From Spiroplasma sp. BIUS-1 (GTDB lineage Bacteria > Bacillota_I > Bacilli_A > Mycoplasmatales > Mycoplasmataceae), in contig NZ_CP048386.1 of assembly GCF_010365805.1 (NCBI RefSeq), positions 806,001 through 870,000 of the forward strand: a stretch of DNA of 64,000 bases, written 5' to 3'. The notes below the pieces were generated by a model that saw only the letters and a program-made list of their open reading frames with translations, searched no databases and was not told the origin of the DNA. Shown piece after piece: positions 1 to 10,071 of the stretch (within the stretch, counting starts at the first letter, position 1; the number at the start of each line of letters is the position of its first letter). Made by a program: the position numbers and the translations under genes.

Positions 1-63
1 TCTTGGGTCCATTTTATGAATCATTGAATTATAAGGCATATATCTACCAAATACCATTCTCAT
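1..63 (-). CDS. ecfT: EcfT transmembrane subunit of ECF transporter, N-terminal fragment
   Basis: Only the first 21 codons are inside the window; the gene runs off the left edge. The ATG follows an AGAGGAGAAA ribosome binding site. The visible residues include RYMP and IHKMDPR, matching the usual EcfT N-terminus, where a conserved R-Y-x-P is followed by H-x-(L/M)-D-P-R. EcfT is the membrane scaffold that couples the two EcfA ATPases to substrate-binding S components for vitamin or cofactor uptake. It lies 18 bp downstream of ecfA2, the order ecfA1-ecfA2-ecfT normal in Firmicutes. The call rests on a short peptide plus context. Confidence 0.8.
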   Translation of the reverse strand, partial: MRMVFGRYMPYNSMIHKMDPR

Positions 64-81
64 TATTAGATTTCTCCTCTT

Positions 82-1299
82 CTATTTTCTTTTAGATTTT
101 ATTGCTTTTGCAAGTTCTTCTACTGTTCTAAATTCTACATTAGTAACATCTAATCCAGCATCTTTTAATTTATGAGCTAGTTTATATAATTTTGGTGGTT
201 CTATTTCTATTGTTTCAAGTAACTTAGAATTTGAGAATATCTCAAATGGTGTTCCTTTAGAAATAACCTTTCCTTTATGCATAACAATTACTTCATCAGC
301 AATTTGTAATACATGATCCATATTGTGAGTTACAATAATAATTCTTTTACCTTTTTCTTTATTCAATTTATAGAATAAATTCATAAAGTCTTCTTCACCT
401 TGAGGGTCTAACCCCCCTGTTGGTTCATCAAGAACTAATGTGTTTCCATCCATTGCAACAATTCCTGCAATAGCAACACGACGTTTTTGACCACCACTTA
501 GGTCAAATGGGCTTCTTTTTGCATAATCTTCTGGTAAGTCTACCATTCTTAAAAGTTCTGGTACTTTATCAAAACTTTCTTTTTTGTTTGCTCCCAAGTT
601 AATTGGACCAAAAGAAATATCTTTTTCTATTGTGTCTTGGAATAATTGATATTCAGGGAATTGGAAAACTAGTCCAACTTCTCTTCTCAATTCCTTAACT
701 TGTTTAATTTTTTTAGTTGAAGCAGGAATTTGGTAATTTCCAATAATTGTTCTTCCTGTTTCTGTAACTAATAGACCATTTGTTAATTGGATTAAAGTTG
801 ATTTACCACTACCAGTCATACCAATAACAGCTGTTATTTTTCCTTCTTGTATTGTTAAATCAGTACCATTTAATGCTCTAAATTCAAATGGTGAGTTTTT
901 ACTGTAAGTATATGAAACTGAATCAAATTTGATTTCTCCATTGAAATCTCATTTTGGTTGATTTGCAATATTCATTTTTCTTTTAAACTCTTTTTTAGTC
1001 GCTTTATCTTTTTTAGGTTGAGAAGCATATCATTCCTTTACTTCTTTAACTCTTTGATTTAATAAAGATTTATCTTCTTTAATGTGATTCTCAATTTCTT
1101 TTTGATATTCTTTTTGATTTTTTTGATCATCTTTTACAAGAAGACTAATTTCTTTATGTCTTTTTTTTCTTTTTTTAGCATCATTTTTTTGTTTTAAAGA
1201 TAATTCTTTAAGATGAGCTTTATATTCTGCTTTTGCTTCTTTTTTATCAGCTATTAATTTAGCTTTTTGTTCTGGTGATATTCTATTTATTTTTGACAT
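82..1299 (-). CDS. ecfA2: EcfA2, ECF transporter ATPase with long charged N-terminal extension
   Basis: 405 aa, one UGA Trp codon at about residue 90. The ABC ATPase domain starts near residue 118: Walker [10 protein letters not shown] (about 158-166), signature LSGGQKRR, Walker B LVLDEPT and switch His in VTHN. This is one of two ATPases that power the ECF vitamin importer at the inner face of the membrane. The first ~115 residues are almost entirely Lys, Glu, Asp, Gln and Ala, probably helical or coiled coil, and are absent from typical ~280-aa EcfA proteins. No in-frame ATG with a good RBS near the ABC domain argues for a shorter protein. The start overlaps the end of ecfA1 by 13 bp, suggesting translational coupling. 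Confidence 0.93.
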
Positions 1300-2486
1300 A
1301 TGTTTTTCACCAACTCTTCCAAGTTTGCACTTCCAGAAACTTTAATTCCTTCTTTTTGAAGTGCTTCTTCAATTTGAGCAACAAAAGGAACATCTAAATG
1401 AATAGATCTTAAAAATTCTTTTTCAGATAGTATTTCTTTTGGTGTACCAAATTTAACTAATTCACCTTTATTCATAACCATAACTTTATCTGCATTTAAA
1501 ATTTCATCCATGTCGTGAGTTATTGAGAAAATAGTTTTTTCTCTTGTGTTTTTTAACTGAACCATAATTTCTTTAACTTCACTTTTACCTTTTGGATCAA
1601 GCATACTTGTTGCTTCATCAAAAATTAAAATATTCGGTGAAAGAGCTAAAGCAGAGGCAATAGCAACTCTTTGTTTTTGACCACCACTTAACATTAATGG
1701 TTCGTGGTCTAAAAATTCTTCCATTCTAACTTTTTTAGCTGATTCAAGAATTATTTCTGGCATTTTAGATGGTTCTATTCTTCTGTTTTCTAACCCAAAA
1801 GCAATATCATCTCTAACTGTTGAACCAATAAATTGGTTATCTGGATTTTGGAACACTATTCCAAGGAATTTACGAACCATGTTTAAGTTATTTCTAGTAA
1901 CTTTGTTACCATAAATTTCCATTGAACCACTTGTTGGTTGTAAAACCCCAATTATTATTTTTGATAATGTTGATTTACCACTACCATTGTGACCAATAAT
2001 AGCAACATAATCTCCGTGTTTAATTTCCACACTAACTCCATTTACAGCAAAAGGATGTCCTTCCCTGTATCTAAATTTAATGTTTTCTAGTTTTAATGCA
2101 GTTTCAGATAATTGAGCAAGTTGTCCTCCATGTCCTCTATCCTTAATTGCAACTTTTGATTCTTTATAAATAAACACTGCTAACTTATATTCTTCATAAA
2201 TTTTTCAGTATTCTTTAGTATTTTTAGGTACTGATTTAAGTTTTGCTTTGGCTTCTTTTACATTTTCTAAAAAGAAACTATTATCACATACTTGTTTATA
2301 TTCTTTTTTAACTGCTTTGTATTCACTTTCTGCAGTTCTAACAAATTCCATATCTACTTCACGTTTAGAAAATTTACTTCTTGCAATAATCATTTTTTGA
2401 CTTGCACGAACTAATTTGTCATTATACTCGTTAAGTTTTAATCTGAAATCATTTAATTTTTCAGTTGCATTTAAATTAGTTGACAT
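1287..2486 (-). CDS. ecfA1: EcfA1, ECF transporter ATPase with N-terminal helical extension
   Basis: 399 aa with one UGA Trp. Walker [11 protein letters not shown]-loop FQNPDNQ, signature LSGGQKQR, Walker B ILIFDEAT and H-loop SITHD are intact. It pairs with EcfA2 as the ATPase dimer of the ECF importer. The ABC domain begins near residue 130; before it is a Lys/Glu-rich helical extension with no motif I recognise. I chose the ATG at 2486 (MSTN) because AGAGGT lies 7 nt upstream; an ATG at 2501 would fall on the expected transcription start from the -10 box at 2511. It is the first gene of ecfA1-ecfA2-ecfT. Confidence 0.93.
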
Positions 2487-2510
2487 AGTATTACCTCTCA
2501 TACATTAATC

Positions 2511-2519
2511 ATTATATCA
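2511..2519 (-). promoter_or_regulatory. Promoter of the ecf operon (extended -10)
   Basis: The minus strand reads TGATATAAT, a consensus extended -10 (TGnTATAAT). The start site would be about 2504, leaving an ~18-nt leader that holds the AGAGGT ribosome binding site for the ATG at 2486. No convincing -35 box is present, as is common in mollicutes. Confidence 0.6.
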
Positions 2520-2598
2520 AATATAAATATTTAAAGATTACTTAATTATAAAAAATATAAATAAGTTTTGTTCAAATATGAATGATTGATTATATTGC

Positions 2599-3402
2599 TT
2601 ATTTGCTTGTAGCTTTATTTTCTGCAGCTTGAAGACACTTTTTAATAATATCTTCAAAACCATTTTCTTCTAAGACTTTTTGTCCTTCAATTGTAGATCC
2701 GTTTGGAACACAAATCTGGTCTATCATAGTTTTTAAATCAACATTAGAGTTCTCAATACTCTTAATGCTTCCGGTAATTGCACTTTGCACAATTCTAAAA
2801 GCTTGTTCTTTTTCAAAACCTTTTTCCAAAGCATAATCAGTTATTCCTTTAAAAAAAGAAAAAACATAAGACGGCAAACATCCAGAAATTGAAGTTAATG
2901 TTGCAAAGTTGCTTTCATCTATTATTTCAACTATTCCGCAACTTTCAAACATTTTTACAATAAAATCTAGCTTGTTTGAATCTATTTTTTTATACGCTAG
3001 CGCTGTAACAGATTCACCTACAGATGCATTCATATTTGGCATCATTCTTACTAAAGATATATTTTCTTGTTCTTTGAAATTATTTTCTAATCTTTTTAAA
3101 TCAACAGCATTCGCCATACAAACTATTGTCTTGTTAGATAAATCTAGTTTATTTAACTCTAAACAAATGTCATCAACACTTTCAGGTCTTACACCAATAA
3201 CAATAACATCAATATTGTTTGTTATTATTTCATCCAAATTGTTAATCGATCCTAATCCTTTTAGTGCACCAACAACTTTCTGTTGAGTTTCTTTAATAGC
3301 ATCATATCCATATATTTCTGATTTAAAGTTTTTATTATTCAATATACCTTTTAACAAGGAAGAGCCCATATGTCCTAAACCAATAAATAGTGCTTTTTTC
3401 AT
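2599..3402 (-). CDS. proC: Pyrroline-5-carboxylate reductase
   Basis: 267 aa, no UGA codons. The N-terminus GLGHMGSSLLKG is the Rossmann NADP-binding loop, followed by IGVRPESV (the usual VKP region) and MMPNMNASVG, the conserved P-N-x-x-A segment. The C-terminal helical domain carries CVPNGSTIEG in place of the usual SPGGTT motif. The enzyme reduces pyrroline-5-carboxylate to proline. No other proline-synthesis gene is in the window, so substrate may come from ornithine, arginine or imported precursors. It has its own AGGAGG site and a -10 at 3420. It sits between rplQ and the ecf operon, genes that are normally adjacent in Firmicutes. Confidence 0.9.
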   Translation of the reverse strand: MKKALFIGLGHMGSSLLKGILNNKNFKSEIYGYDAIKETQQKVVGALKGLGSINNLDEIITNNIDVIVIGVRPESVDDICLELNKLDLSNKTIVCMANAVDLKRLENNFKEQENISLVRMMPNMNASVGESVTALAYKKIDSNKLDFIVKMFESCGIVEIIDESNFATLTSISGCLPSYVFSFFKGITDYALEKGFEKEQAFRIVQSAITGSIKSIENSNVDLKTMIDQICVPNGSTIEGQKVLEENGFEDIIKKCLQAAENKATSK

Positions 3403-3419
3403 AACTTTCCTCCTTAAAC

Positions 3420-3425
3420 ATTATA
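3420..3425 (-). promoter_or_regulatory. Probable proC -10 promoter element
   Basis: TATAAT on the minus strand, 18 nt upstream of the proC ATG and just downstream of the rplQ terminator. The -35 region (ATGCAA) is poor. The leader would hold only the AAGGAGG binding site. Confidence 0.5.
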
Positions 3426-3465
3426 TGACTTTTAAAGTATTGTTGCATAAATTAAACAAATAAAA

Positions 3466-3483
3466 AAACGCCTTTCAGCGTTT
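3466..3483 (-). terminator. Terminator of the S10-spc-alpha operon after rplQ
   Basis: Hairpin AAACGC / GCGTTT with a 6-nt loop, followed on the minus strand by a T7 run. It lies 18 bp after the rplQ stop, closing the ribosomal protein operon. Confidence 0.85.
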
Positions 3484-3501
3484 CTATTTGTACATTAATT
3501 A

Positions 3502-3861
3502 TTAAACTAATTCAATGATACACATTGGTGCATTATCACCACGACGGTTATCCAATTTAAGAATTCTTGTATAACCACCTTCTCTTGTTTTAAATCTTTT
3601 TGCGATTGTTGTAAACAATTTTTGTAATGCAGTTTCTTTTTCAGAAGCATCAACATGTCTTAATCAAGCAGCAGCTTGTCTACGAGCATGTAAATCCCCT
3701 CTTTTACCAAGTGTAACCATTTTGTCAAAGTGTTGTCTTAACTCTTTAGCTCTTGTTTCAGTAATTTCTAATCTTTCTGAAATAATTAGCTCAGTGGTTA
3801 AGTTTCTCATTAATGCGACTCTTCAAGCAGTATTTTTACCTCTTTTTTGAATGTATGACAT
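3502..3861 (-). CDS. rplQ: Ribosomal protein L17
   Basis: 119 aa with two UGA Trp codons (in TAWRVAL and AAWLRH). The N-terminus [13 protein letters not shown] and the conserved RNLTTELI segment identify L17 of the large subunit; the protein ends CIIELV. Start supported by AAGAGGTG 8 nt upstream. Last gene of the alpha operon, 16 bp after rpoA, followed by a hairpin terminator. Confidence 0.96.
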
Positions 3862-3877
3862 ATAACTACACCTCTTT

Positions 3878-4831
3878 CTAATCTTGTTTGAAAGTTAGTC
3901 CTAATTGAACAACTTTATCTTTAATTTCTTTTAATGATTTTCTACCCAAGTTTCTGATTTCTTGAATATCATCTTCTGTACGTGAAACTAAATCACGTAA
4001 TGAATTGATGTTTGCTCTTTTTAGACAGTTTAAACTTCTTTGTGTGAAGTCTAAGTCTTCGATTAAACGATCTAATTCTTTTTCGTCTTCTTCATTTGTT
4101 GCACCAATGATGTTTAAGTCATTGATTTCTTCATTTAAGTTAACAAAGAATTGTAAGTGTTCAACAAGAATTTTTGCTGCAGTTGCTACTGCATCACTTG
4201 CTGTAACTGTTCCATCAGTTTCAACTTCTAAAATTAATTTTTCTAAGTCAACTGATTTTCCAATTTTTGTTGCATCAACATTGTAAGCAACTTTAACTAT
4301 TGGTGAATAGTTTGAGTCGATTGTAATTGCATCAGCTACTAATTTTTCTTTTTTGTTATCTTTAAATGATCTATAACCTCTTGAGTTTTTTGCAAATAAA
4401 GTTAAATCTAAAACTCCACCATCTGATATTGTACAGATGTGTAGGTCTGGATTTGTAACTTCTACTCCTGTAGGAAGAACGATATCTCCTGCAGTAATAG
4501 CTCCAACTCTAGTTGAGTTGATTTTTAGTTCAACCACTTCGTCATCTTCGAAGATTTTTGAATCAATTCTTAATGCTAAGTTTTTTAGATTCAAGATGAT
4601 TCTACTTACGTTTTCAACAATACCATTAATTGAAGTAAATTCATGAGCTGCTCCTGCAATTTTAATTGCATAAACTGCTGCTCCTGGTGTTGATGATAGT
4701 AATGTTCTTCTAATTGCATTACCAAGTGTTGTACCGAACCCTCTTTCAAGTGGTTCTACTTTAAATTCCCCATAACTTCTGTTTTTTTCTTCTTTTAATA
4801 AATTAAATTCTGGTCTTGAAAATTGTTTCAT
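3878..4831 (-). CDS. rpoA: RNA polymerase alpha subunit
   Basis: 317 aa, the usual length. The N-terminal domain (1-230) contains FKVEPLERGFGTTLGNA, the dimerisation and beta/beta-prime contact region. The C-terminal domain (about 250-317) has the helix-hairpin-helix IRNLGRKSLKEIKDKV that binds UP elements or activators. Forms the alpha dimer that nucleates assembly of RNA polymerase. Starts 8 bp after rpsK, inside the alpha operon rpsM-rpsK-rpoA-rplQ. Confidence 0.98.
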   Translation of the reverse strand: MKQFSRPEFNLLKEEKNRSYGEFKVEPLERGFGTTLGNAIRRTLLSSTPGAAVYAIKIAGAAHEFTSINGIVENVSRIILNLKNLALRIDSKIFEDDEVVELKINSTRVGAITAGDIVLPTGVEVTNPDLHICTISDGGVLDLTLFAKNSRGYRSFKDNKKEKLVADAITIDSNYSPIVKVAYNVDATKIGKSVDLEKLILEVETDGTVTASDAVATAAKILVEHLQFFVNLNEEINDLNIIGATNEEDEKELDRLIEDLDFTQRSLNCLKRANINSLRDLVSRTEDDIQEIRNLGRKSLKEIKDKVVQLGLTFKQD

Positions 4832-4839
4832 TTAAATTA

Positions 4840-5232
4840 TTAACCTCTTGGACGTTTTCTAGGACGCACACCGTTGTGGGGGATTGGTGTTGTGTCTTTA
4901 ATTGATGTGATTTCTAATCCGATACCTTGTAAACTTCTTACAGCAGCATCTCTTCCTGGACCTGGACCTTTTACCTCAACTGAGATAGTTTTAACTCCAT
5001 TGTCCATTGCTCCTTTTCCTGCAGCTTCTGCAATCATTTGAGCAGCGTAAGGTGTTGATTTCTTACTTCCTTTAAAACCCATTGCTCCAGCACTTGATCA
5101 AGATATTACGTTACCTTTTTCGTCTGAAACAGTTACGATAGTGTTATTGAATGTTGAGTGAATGTGAGCTATACCTTTAGCAATATTCTTTTTAACTTTT
5201 TTCTTGTTATTGTTTTGTTTATTATTTGCCAT
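4840..5232 (-). CDS. rpsK: Ribosomal protein S11
   Basis: 130 aa with one UGA Trp in NVISWSSAG. The core [17 protein letters not shown] and the C-terminal [14 protein letters not shown] are hallmark S11 sequences. S11 lies on the 30S platform near the mRNA exit. The first ~17 residues are Asn/Lys/Gln-rich, slightly longer than in Bacillus. AGAGGT precedes the ATG. Located between rpsM and rpoA as in most bacteria. Confidence 0.97.
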
Positions 5233-5249
5233 AGTTTATACCTCTCTAA

Positions 5250-5615
5250 CTATTTTTTCTTGTTAGCTACAGTTTTTCTAGGACCTTTTCTTGTACGTGC
5301 ATTTGTCTTAGTTGACTGTCCACGAACAGTAAGTCCTTTTCTGTGTCTCATTCCTCTGTAACATCCAATTTCCATTAAACGTTTAATGTTTAATGCTGTT
5401 TCTCTTCTTAAATCTCCTTCAGTTTTAACTTTTGAGATTTCTTGAGAGATTGATTTGATATTATCTTCTGATAAATCTTTAACTCTTGTATCTTCGCTTA
5501 CTTTTGTAGCCTCAAGGATTTTTTGTGAAGTTGATAAACCAATACCATAAATATAAGTTAGAGCAATAACTACTCTTTTTTCATTAGGTATTTCTACCCC
5601 ATTTATACGAGCCAT
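5250..5615 (-). CDS. rpsM: Ribosomal protein S13
   Basis: 121 aa, no [13 protein letters not shown], the helix-two-turn-helix YIGLG-like segment ([13 protein letters not shown]) and the basic tail [15 protein letters not shown] are diagnostic. S13 is in the 30S head, contacting 16S rRNA and the P-site tRNA and bridging to L5. AAAGGAATT precedes the start. It follows rpmJ and opens the alpha operon segment. Confidence 0.97.
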   Translation of the reverse strand: MARINGVEIPNEKRVVIALTYIYGIGLSTSQKILEATKVSEDTRVKDLSEDNIKSISQEISKVKTEGDLRRETALNIKRLMEIGCYRGMRHRKGLTVRGQSTKTNARTRKGPRKTVANKKK

Positions 5616-5677
5616 TATTAAATTCCTTTCTAATAAGATTAACTAATTTTTGTTTTAATAATATTTATTATTAATAA

Positions 5678-5791
5678 TTAACCTTGACGTTGTTTATGTT
5701 TTGGTTGTTCACAAATAATCATTACACGGCCTTTACGTCTAATTACACGACACTTGTCGCAAATTTTTTTGACAGATGATCTTACTTTCAT
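5678..5791 (-). CDS. rpmJ: Ribosomal protein L36
   Basis: 37 aa, [19 protein letters not shown] at the start. Zinc-binding cysteines CDKC, then C and H in the second half ([14 protein letters not shown]), so the Zn-binding C+ form. AGGAGGT lies 11 nt upstream. Standard place between infA and rpsM. The smallest 50S protein; it binds 23S rRNA. Confidence 0.96.
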   Translation of the reverse strand: MKVRSSVKKICDKCRVIRRKGRVMIICEQPKHKQRQG

Positions 5792-5850
5792 CTTTTCTAA
5801 CCTCCTGATTTTGTGTACTTAATTTATATTTATTTTATTTTTGTAATTAC

Positions 5851-6078
5851 TTATTTACCATTTTTAAAACGGTATGTAATTCTTCCACGCGTTGGATCAT
5901 ATGGTGAAATTGCAACAGTGACTTTATCACCTGGTAAGATGCGAATGTAATTCATTCGGATTTTACCAGACACGTGGGCGTCTATTACTATTTCATTTTC
6001 TAATTTCACCTTAAATGTAGCATTGGGTAGTACCTCTAAAACGGTACCATCCACTTCTAAATAATCTTCTTTTGCCAT
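5851..6078 (-). CDS. infA: Translation initiation factor IF-1
   Basis: 75 aa, one OB-fold: [20 protein letters not shown], then [19 protein letters not shown], ending [11 protein letters not shown]-1 occupies the 30S A site during initiation and aids IF-2 and IF-3. Its ATG overlaps the map stop by one base (TAATG), so the two are translationally coupled; the GGAGGAAAC binding site lies within the end of map. Confidence 0.97.
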   Translation of the reverse strand: MAKEDYLEVDGTVLEVLPNATFKVKLENEIVIDAHVSGKIRMNYIRILPGDKVTVAISPYDPTRGRITYRFKNGK

Positions 6079-6851
6079 TATTCTGTTTCCTCCTTGGGTT
6101 TAAATAAAGTTAATACCTCTGGATCTCCTTCAGTGACCAAAATAGTATGTTCAAAGTGGGCAGTCATGCTACCATCTTTTGATGACACTGTTCAATCATC
6201 GTCAGCAACAACGGTTTTATGTGTTCCTATTTGAACCATAGGTTCAATACAAATTGTCATTCCCGGAACTAATCTCATTCCAGTATTTTCAACTCCTACA
6301 TTAGGAACAAAAGGATCTTCATGCATTTCCAATCCAATACCGTGTCCTGAATAATCTGTTGGCAAATGATAACCATTTTCTTCAATAAAATTTTGAACAG
6401 TAGAAGAAATGGTTCCGATGCGCACACCGGCTCTAACCTGATCAATTGCCAAGTAAAGTGACTTTTCAGTCAACTCTATTAGTTTATCATACTTTTTGTC
6501 TTTTGAGTTACCACAAATTACAGTTATTGCTGAATCTGCATGGTATTTTTCAAATACACACCCAGCATCAATTGATACAATATCTCCATCTTGTAGAACT
6601 CTATCTCTAGGTATTCCATGTATTAATTGTTCATTAATTGAAATACAAATATGTGCAGGAAAACCTCCATAACCTTTAAAGTTACTTGTACATCCCTTAC
6701 TTGTAATAAAATCAATAAAAAACTTATCTAATTCAAGACAGTTTACTCCTGGTTTAACTAATTTTTTTAGTTCATCCAAAGCTTGAGCAAGTACTTGTCC
6801 AGCATATCTCATTTTTTCGATTTGTTGAGCATTTTTAATTGTAATTGCCAT
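6078..6851 (-). CDS. map: Methionine aminopeptidase
   Basis: 257 aa with one UGA Trp near residue 220 ([12 protein letters not shown]). Type I MetAP: metal ligands in IDAGC and [21 protein letters not shown] (His ligand) and the Glu ligands in CIEPMV and HFEHTI. Removes initiator Met from nascent proteins in the cytosol. Located between adk and infA as in Gram-positives. The stop overlaps the infA start. Confidence 0.97.
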
Positions 6852-6855
6852 TTAA

Positions 6856-7491
6856 TTAAGCTCCTAAAACTTCAATAACAGAATTATATAATTCTTCTGG
6901 TGTACAATTGTCAGCATCTACTTTAATAATTTTGTCTTTGTAAAACTCTATTAAAGGTGCTGTTTGAGTGTTATATGCTTCTAATCTTGTTTTGATTTTA
7001 TCTTCTTGATCATCTGGTCTTGTAATTAATTCTCCACCATCAAAATCACAAATTCCTTCTTTTAAAGGTTTTCTATTTACTTTGTGGAAACTTCTTTTAC
7101 ATACTTTACAAATTAATCTTCCTGTTAATCTTCCCAATAAAACACTTTCATCAATATCAAGATAAACTACTTTATCGATTTGATCGTTTATTTTTGCAAG
7201 CATATCATCTAAAGCAGAAGCTTGATCTGAAGTTCTTGGGAAACCATCAAATATTAAATCTTTTGCTTTTGATTCAAGGTATTTTTCAACCATTGAATTT
7301 GTAACTGAATCTGGAACTAATTTTCCTTCATTCATATATTTTTGAGCTTCTATACCTAAATCTGTTTTATTTGAAATGTTATCTCTAAATAAATCTCCAG
7401 TAGAAAGTTGAGTAAATGCATTTTTCTCACAAAGAAACTCTGAAAGAGTTCCTTTTCCACTACCTGGAGCTCCAAGTAATATTATATTCAT
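6856..7491 (-). CDS. adk: Adenylate kinase
   Basis: 211 aa, no UGA. P-loop GAPGSGKGT (7-15), AMP-binding TGDLFR and DGFPRT, LID domain with zinc ligands CKVC and CDFD (Cys-Cys-Cys-Asp type, as in Gram-positive enzymes). Interconverts ATP + AMP and 2 ADP. Sits between secY and map in the spc operon; the next gene begins 4 bp after its stop. Confidence 0.97.
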   Translation of the reverse strand: MNIILLGAPGSGKGTLSEFLCEKNAFTQLSTGDLFRDNISNKTDLGIEAQKYMNEGKLVPDSVTNSMVEKYLESKAKDLIFDGFPRTSDQASALDDMLAKINDQIDKVVYLDIDESVLLGRLTGRLICKVCKRSFHKVNRKPLKEGICDFDGGELITRPDDQEDKIKTRLEAYNTQTAPLIEFYKDKIIKVDADNCTPEELYNSVIEVLGA

Positions 7492-7508
7492 AAATTGTTT
7501 TCTCCTTA

Positions 7509-8942
7509 TTATCAGATATGTGATTCAAAAGTAGTTTCTTCCGCTTTGAATTTATCTTGTTTTTTATCTAAGAATGATTGTTGTATTAATCTTCCTTTTA
7601 GTTGTTGCACCGTTTGAATTGCAACAGAAATAACAATTATTATTCCAGTTCCCCCAATTGCCAAGTGTGATGGCAATGAAGTTACTTTAGTGATTACATA
7701 TGGTAGTACTGCAATTCCTGCTAAGAAGAAAGCTCCTACAACACTTAATCTATTAATTACTCCAGTTAAGAATTTTTCAGTTTCTTTTCCAGGTTTAATA
7801 CCAGGAATAAATGTTCCTGATTTTTTAAAGTTCTCTGTAATTTTTTCTGGATTTATTTGAACTTGCGCATAAAGGAATGTAAACAATATTGTTAATACTC
7901 CATATATTCCAATTCCTCATCATGTACCAAATGATAGGTAGTTTTGAGTAAATGCAACGAATCCATTGTTTGGATTTGATGCAGCTACAATTTGAGCTAC
8001 TGTCATTGGTGTTGAAATAATAGCTGAGGCAAAGATAACTGGAATAACACCAGCATTATTTAATTTTAAAGGTAAATAAGGGGTGTGATCTTTTGTATCA
8101 ACAAGTCCTGATCCAGTTTGTTGAATTGGAATTTTTCTTTCTGCTTCATTCATAAGAACAACTACAAATATAACAAGTAAGAATGAAACAATATATATCA
8201 AGAACTTTAATATTCCATCAAATAAAATTGTTGATTCACCATTTAATTCTACTCAGAATTTAAATGTGTTAATAAAGTTACTTGGCATTTGAGAAACAAT
8301 ACCTGTAAAGATAATAATTGAAACCCCATTACCAATTCCTTTAATTGTAATTTGATCTGAAATTCATAACATCAAGAATGTTCCACCTAACATTACTGAT
8401 GGAACTAGTATGTAATAGAATCAAGCGGGTCCAGTACCTGCTGCATTTGTACCTCACTTAGCATCTATTAATCCCTGACTTGTAAGTGTAAATATTGTAG
8501 CTATTGATTGCATTAATGCAAACGGAATAGCCAATACTTTTGTAAGTCTATCTAATTTTCTTCTTCCTCTTTCTCCTGATTTACTTCATCTAGTTAAAAC
8601 AGGAACTACATCAGTAGATAGAAGTTGAACTATAATTGAAGCTGTAATATAAGGAGAAACTCCAAGTGCAATAATTGAGAATTGTCCAATTGATCCTCCT
8701 CCAAGTGTAGAAAGTAATTGGAAAAAGTCTTGACTACCAACACTTTCTTTGAAGTTTTCACTTACTTGAACTCCAGGAACAGTTAAAAGTGTTCCTGCTC
8801 TAATAATTATAAGTACTATTAAAGTAAAAACGATTCGTTTTACAAGGTCCTTGTTTCTTATAAAGAAACCACCTTTCGCGAATTCGTTTTTATATTTAGT
8901 TGATTTAGCTTTTTTAGTTCTTTTATTAACTTTAGCAGCCAC
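7509..8942 (-). CDS. secY: Protein translocase subunit SecY
   Basis: 477 aa with several UGA Trp codons; the last residue before the stop is Trp (SHIW). Ten membrane spans are expected: TM1 FTLIVLIIIRAGTLLTVPG, TM2 ALGVSPYITASIIVQLL, and later ones around 8200-7600. It is the channel of the Sec translocon. The start is GTG directly after the rplO stop, with AGAGGTG ending 6 nt before it. The N-terminal ~35 residues are Lys-rich and longer than in Bacillus. Between rplO and adk, the standard place. Confidence 0.96.
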
Positions 8943-9380
8943 CTAAATCACCTCTACAGTACCCCCAGCAGCTTTGATTGACTCTTCTGCGCTTTTTGAT
9001 ACTTTATTAACCTTAATATTTAATGCCTTAGTAATTTTACCATTACCTAGCACTTTTACTAATGTTTTTTCATTTTTAATAATCTTTTTATCCATTAAAG
9101 TTTTGTGATTTACATCTGTTAAACCTAATGTTTCTAATTTATCTAAATTGATTAATACAAATTCTTTTCTGTTTAAACTTGTAAATCCAATTTTAGGTAA
9201 TCTTCTGAATAAAGGAGTTTGTCCCCCTTCAAATCCAGGTCTTACCCCTCCACCAGAACGTGAATTTTGACCTTTGTGTCCTCTAGTTGATGTTTTACCT
9301 TTACCAGAAGCCATACCACGACCAACACGTGTTGCGTCTTTTTTGCTTCCTGGTGTAGATTTTAATTCATGTAATTTCAT
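8943..9380 (-). CDS. rplO: Ribosomal protein L15
   Basis: 145 aa. N-terminal [14 protein letters not shown] and the Gly/Arg-rich [18 protein letters not shown] and [14 protein letters not shown] are diagnostic. A late-assembly 50S protein. It directly follows rpsE; in Bacillus rpmD (L30) lies between these two genes, but here only 17 bp separate them. AAGGAG precedes the start. Confidence 0.97.
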   Translation of the reverse strand: MKLHELKSTPGSKKDATRVGRGMASGKGKTSTRGHKGQNSRSGGGVRPGFEGGQTPLFRRLPKIGFTSLNRKEFVLINLDKLETLGLTDVNHKTLMDKKIIKNEKTLVKVLGNGKITKALNIKVNKVSKSAEESIKAAGGTVEVI

Positions 9381-9397
9381 AAAATAATTACTCCTTC

Positions 9398-10054
9398 TTA
9401 AGCTGTTGTAGCTTCTTTAGTTTCTTTTTTAACTTCAACTTGGTTTCCACGTAGTCTTGCGATTTGTTCTGGTGTTTGCATTTGTTGTAAACCTTCTAAT
9501 GTAGCTCTGATCATGTTGATAGGTGTATTTGATCCCAATGATTTTGTATAAATGTCTGAAATTCCAGCTAATTCGACAACGGCACGAACTGGACCACCAG
9601 CAATAACTCCGGTACCTTTTCTTGCAGGTTTAATCATAACTTTTCCAGCTCCATAGTGTCCCATTACATCATGAGGAACTGTTGTTCCTGCTAATGGTAC
9701 TCTAATTAAAGATTTTCTTGCTTCTTTAATTGCTTTTTTAATAGCGTCTGGTACTTCGTTTGCTTTACCTGTTCCTAATCCAACTCTACCTTTTTTATCA
9801 CCAATTACTACAACTGCTGCAAATCTGAATCTACGTCCACCTTTTGTAACTTTTGTAACACGGTTAATTGTAACAACTCTTTCTTCATAAGGGTTGTCTT
9901 CTCTGTTTCTGTTGAATTTTGGATCTCTTCTTTGTCCGTTAGGTCTATTGTTGTTGTTTGGTCTTGTGTCTTTTTTGTCTTGGTTGTTTGCTTGAACTTT
10001 TGAATCTGCTTTAGGAGCTGATTCAGCTTTAACAACTTTTGTTTCTTCTGCCAT
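9398..10054 (-). CDS. rpsE: Ribosomal protein S5 with Asn-rich N-terminal extension
   Basis: 218 aa. The conserved core begins near residue 55 ([20 protein letters not shown]) and includes [24 protein letters not shown] and [15 protein letters not shown]5 sits at the 30S mRNA entry and affects decoding accuracy. Before the core is a ~50-residue low-complexity stretch rich in Asn, Lys, Asp and Arg, and the C-terminus adds a short Lys/Glu tail, so it is longer than the ~166-aa norm. Confidence 0.96.
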   Translation of the reverse strand: MAEETKVVKAESAPKADSKVQANNQDKKDTRPNNNNRPNGQRRDPKFNRNREDNPYEERVVTINRVTKVTKGGRRFRFAAVVVIGDKKGRVGLGTGKANEVPDAIKKAIKEARKSLIRVPLAGTTVPHDVMGHYGAGKVMIKPARKGTGVIAGGPVRAVVELAGISDIYTKSLGSNTPINMIRATLEGLQQMQTPEQIARLRGNQVEVKKETKEATTA

Positions 10055-10071
10055 TTTTTCTTAATCTCCTT

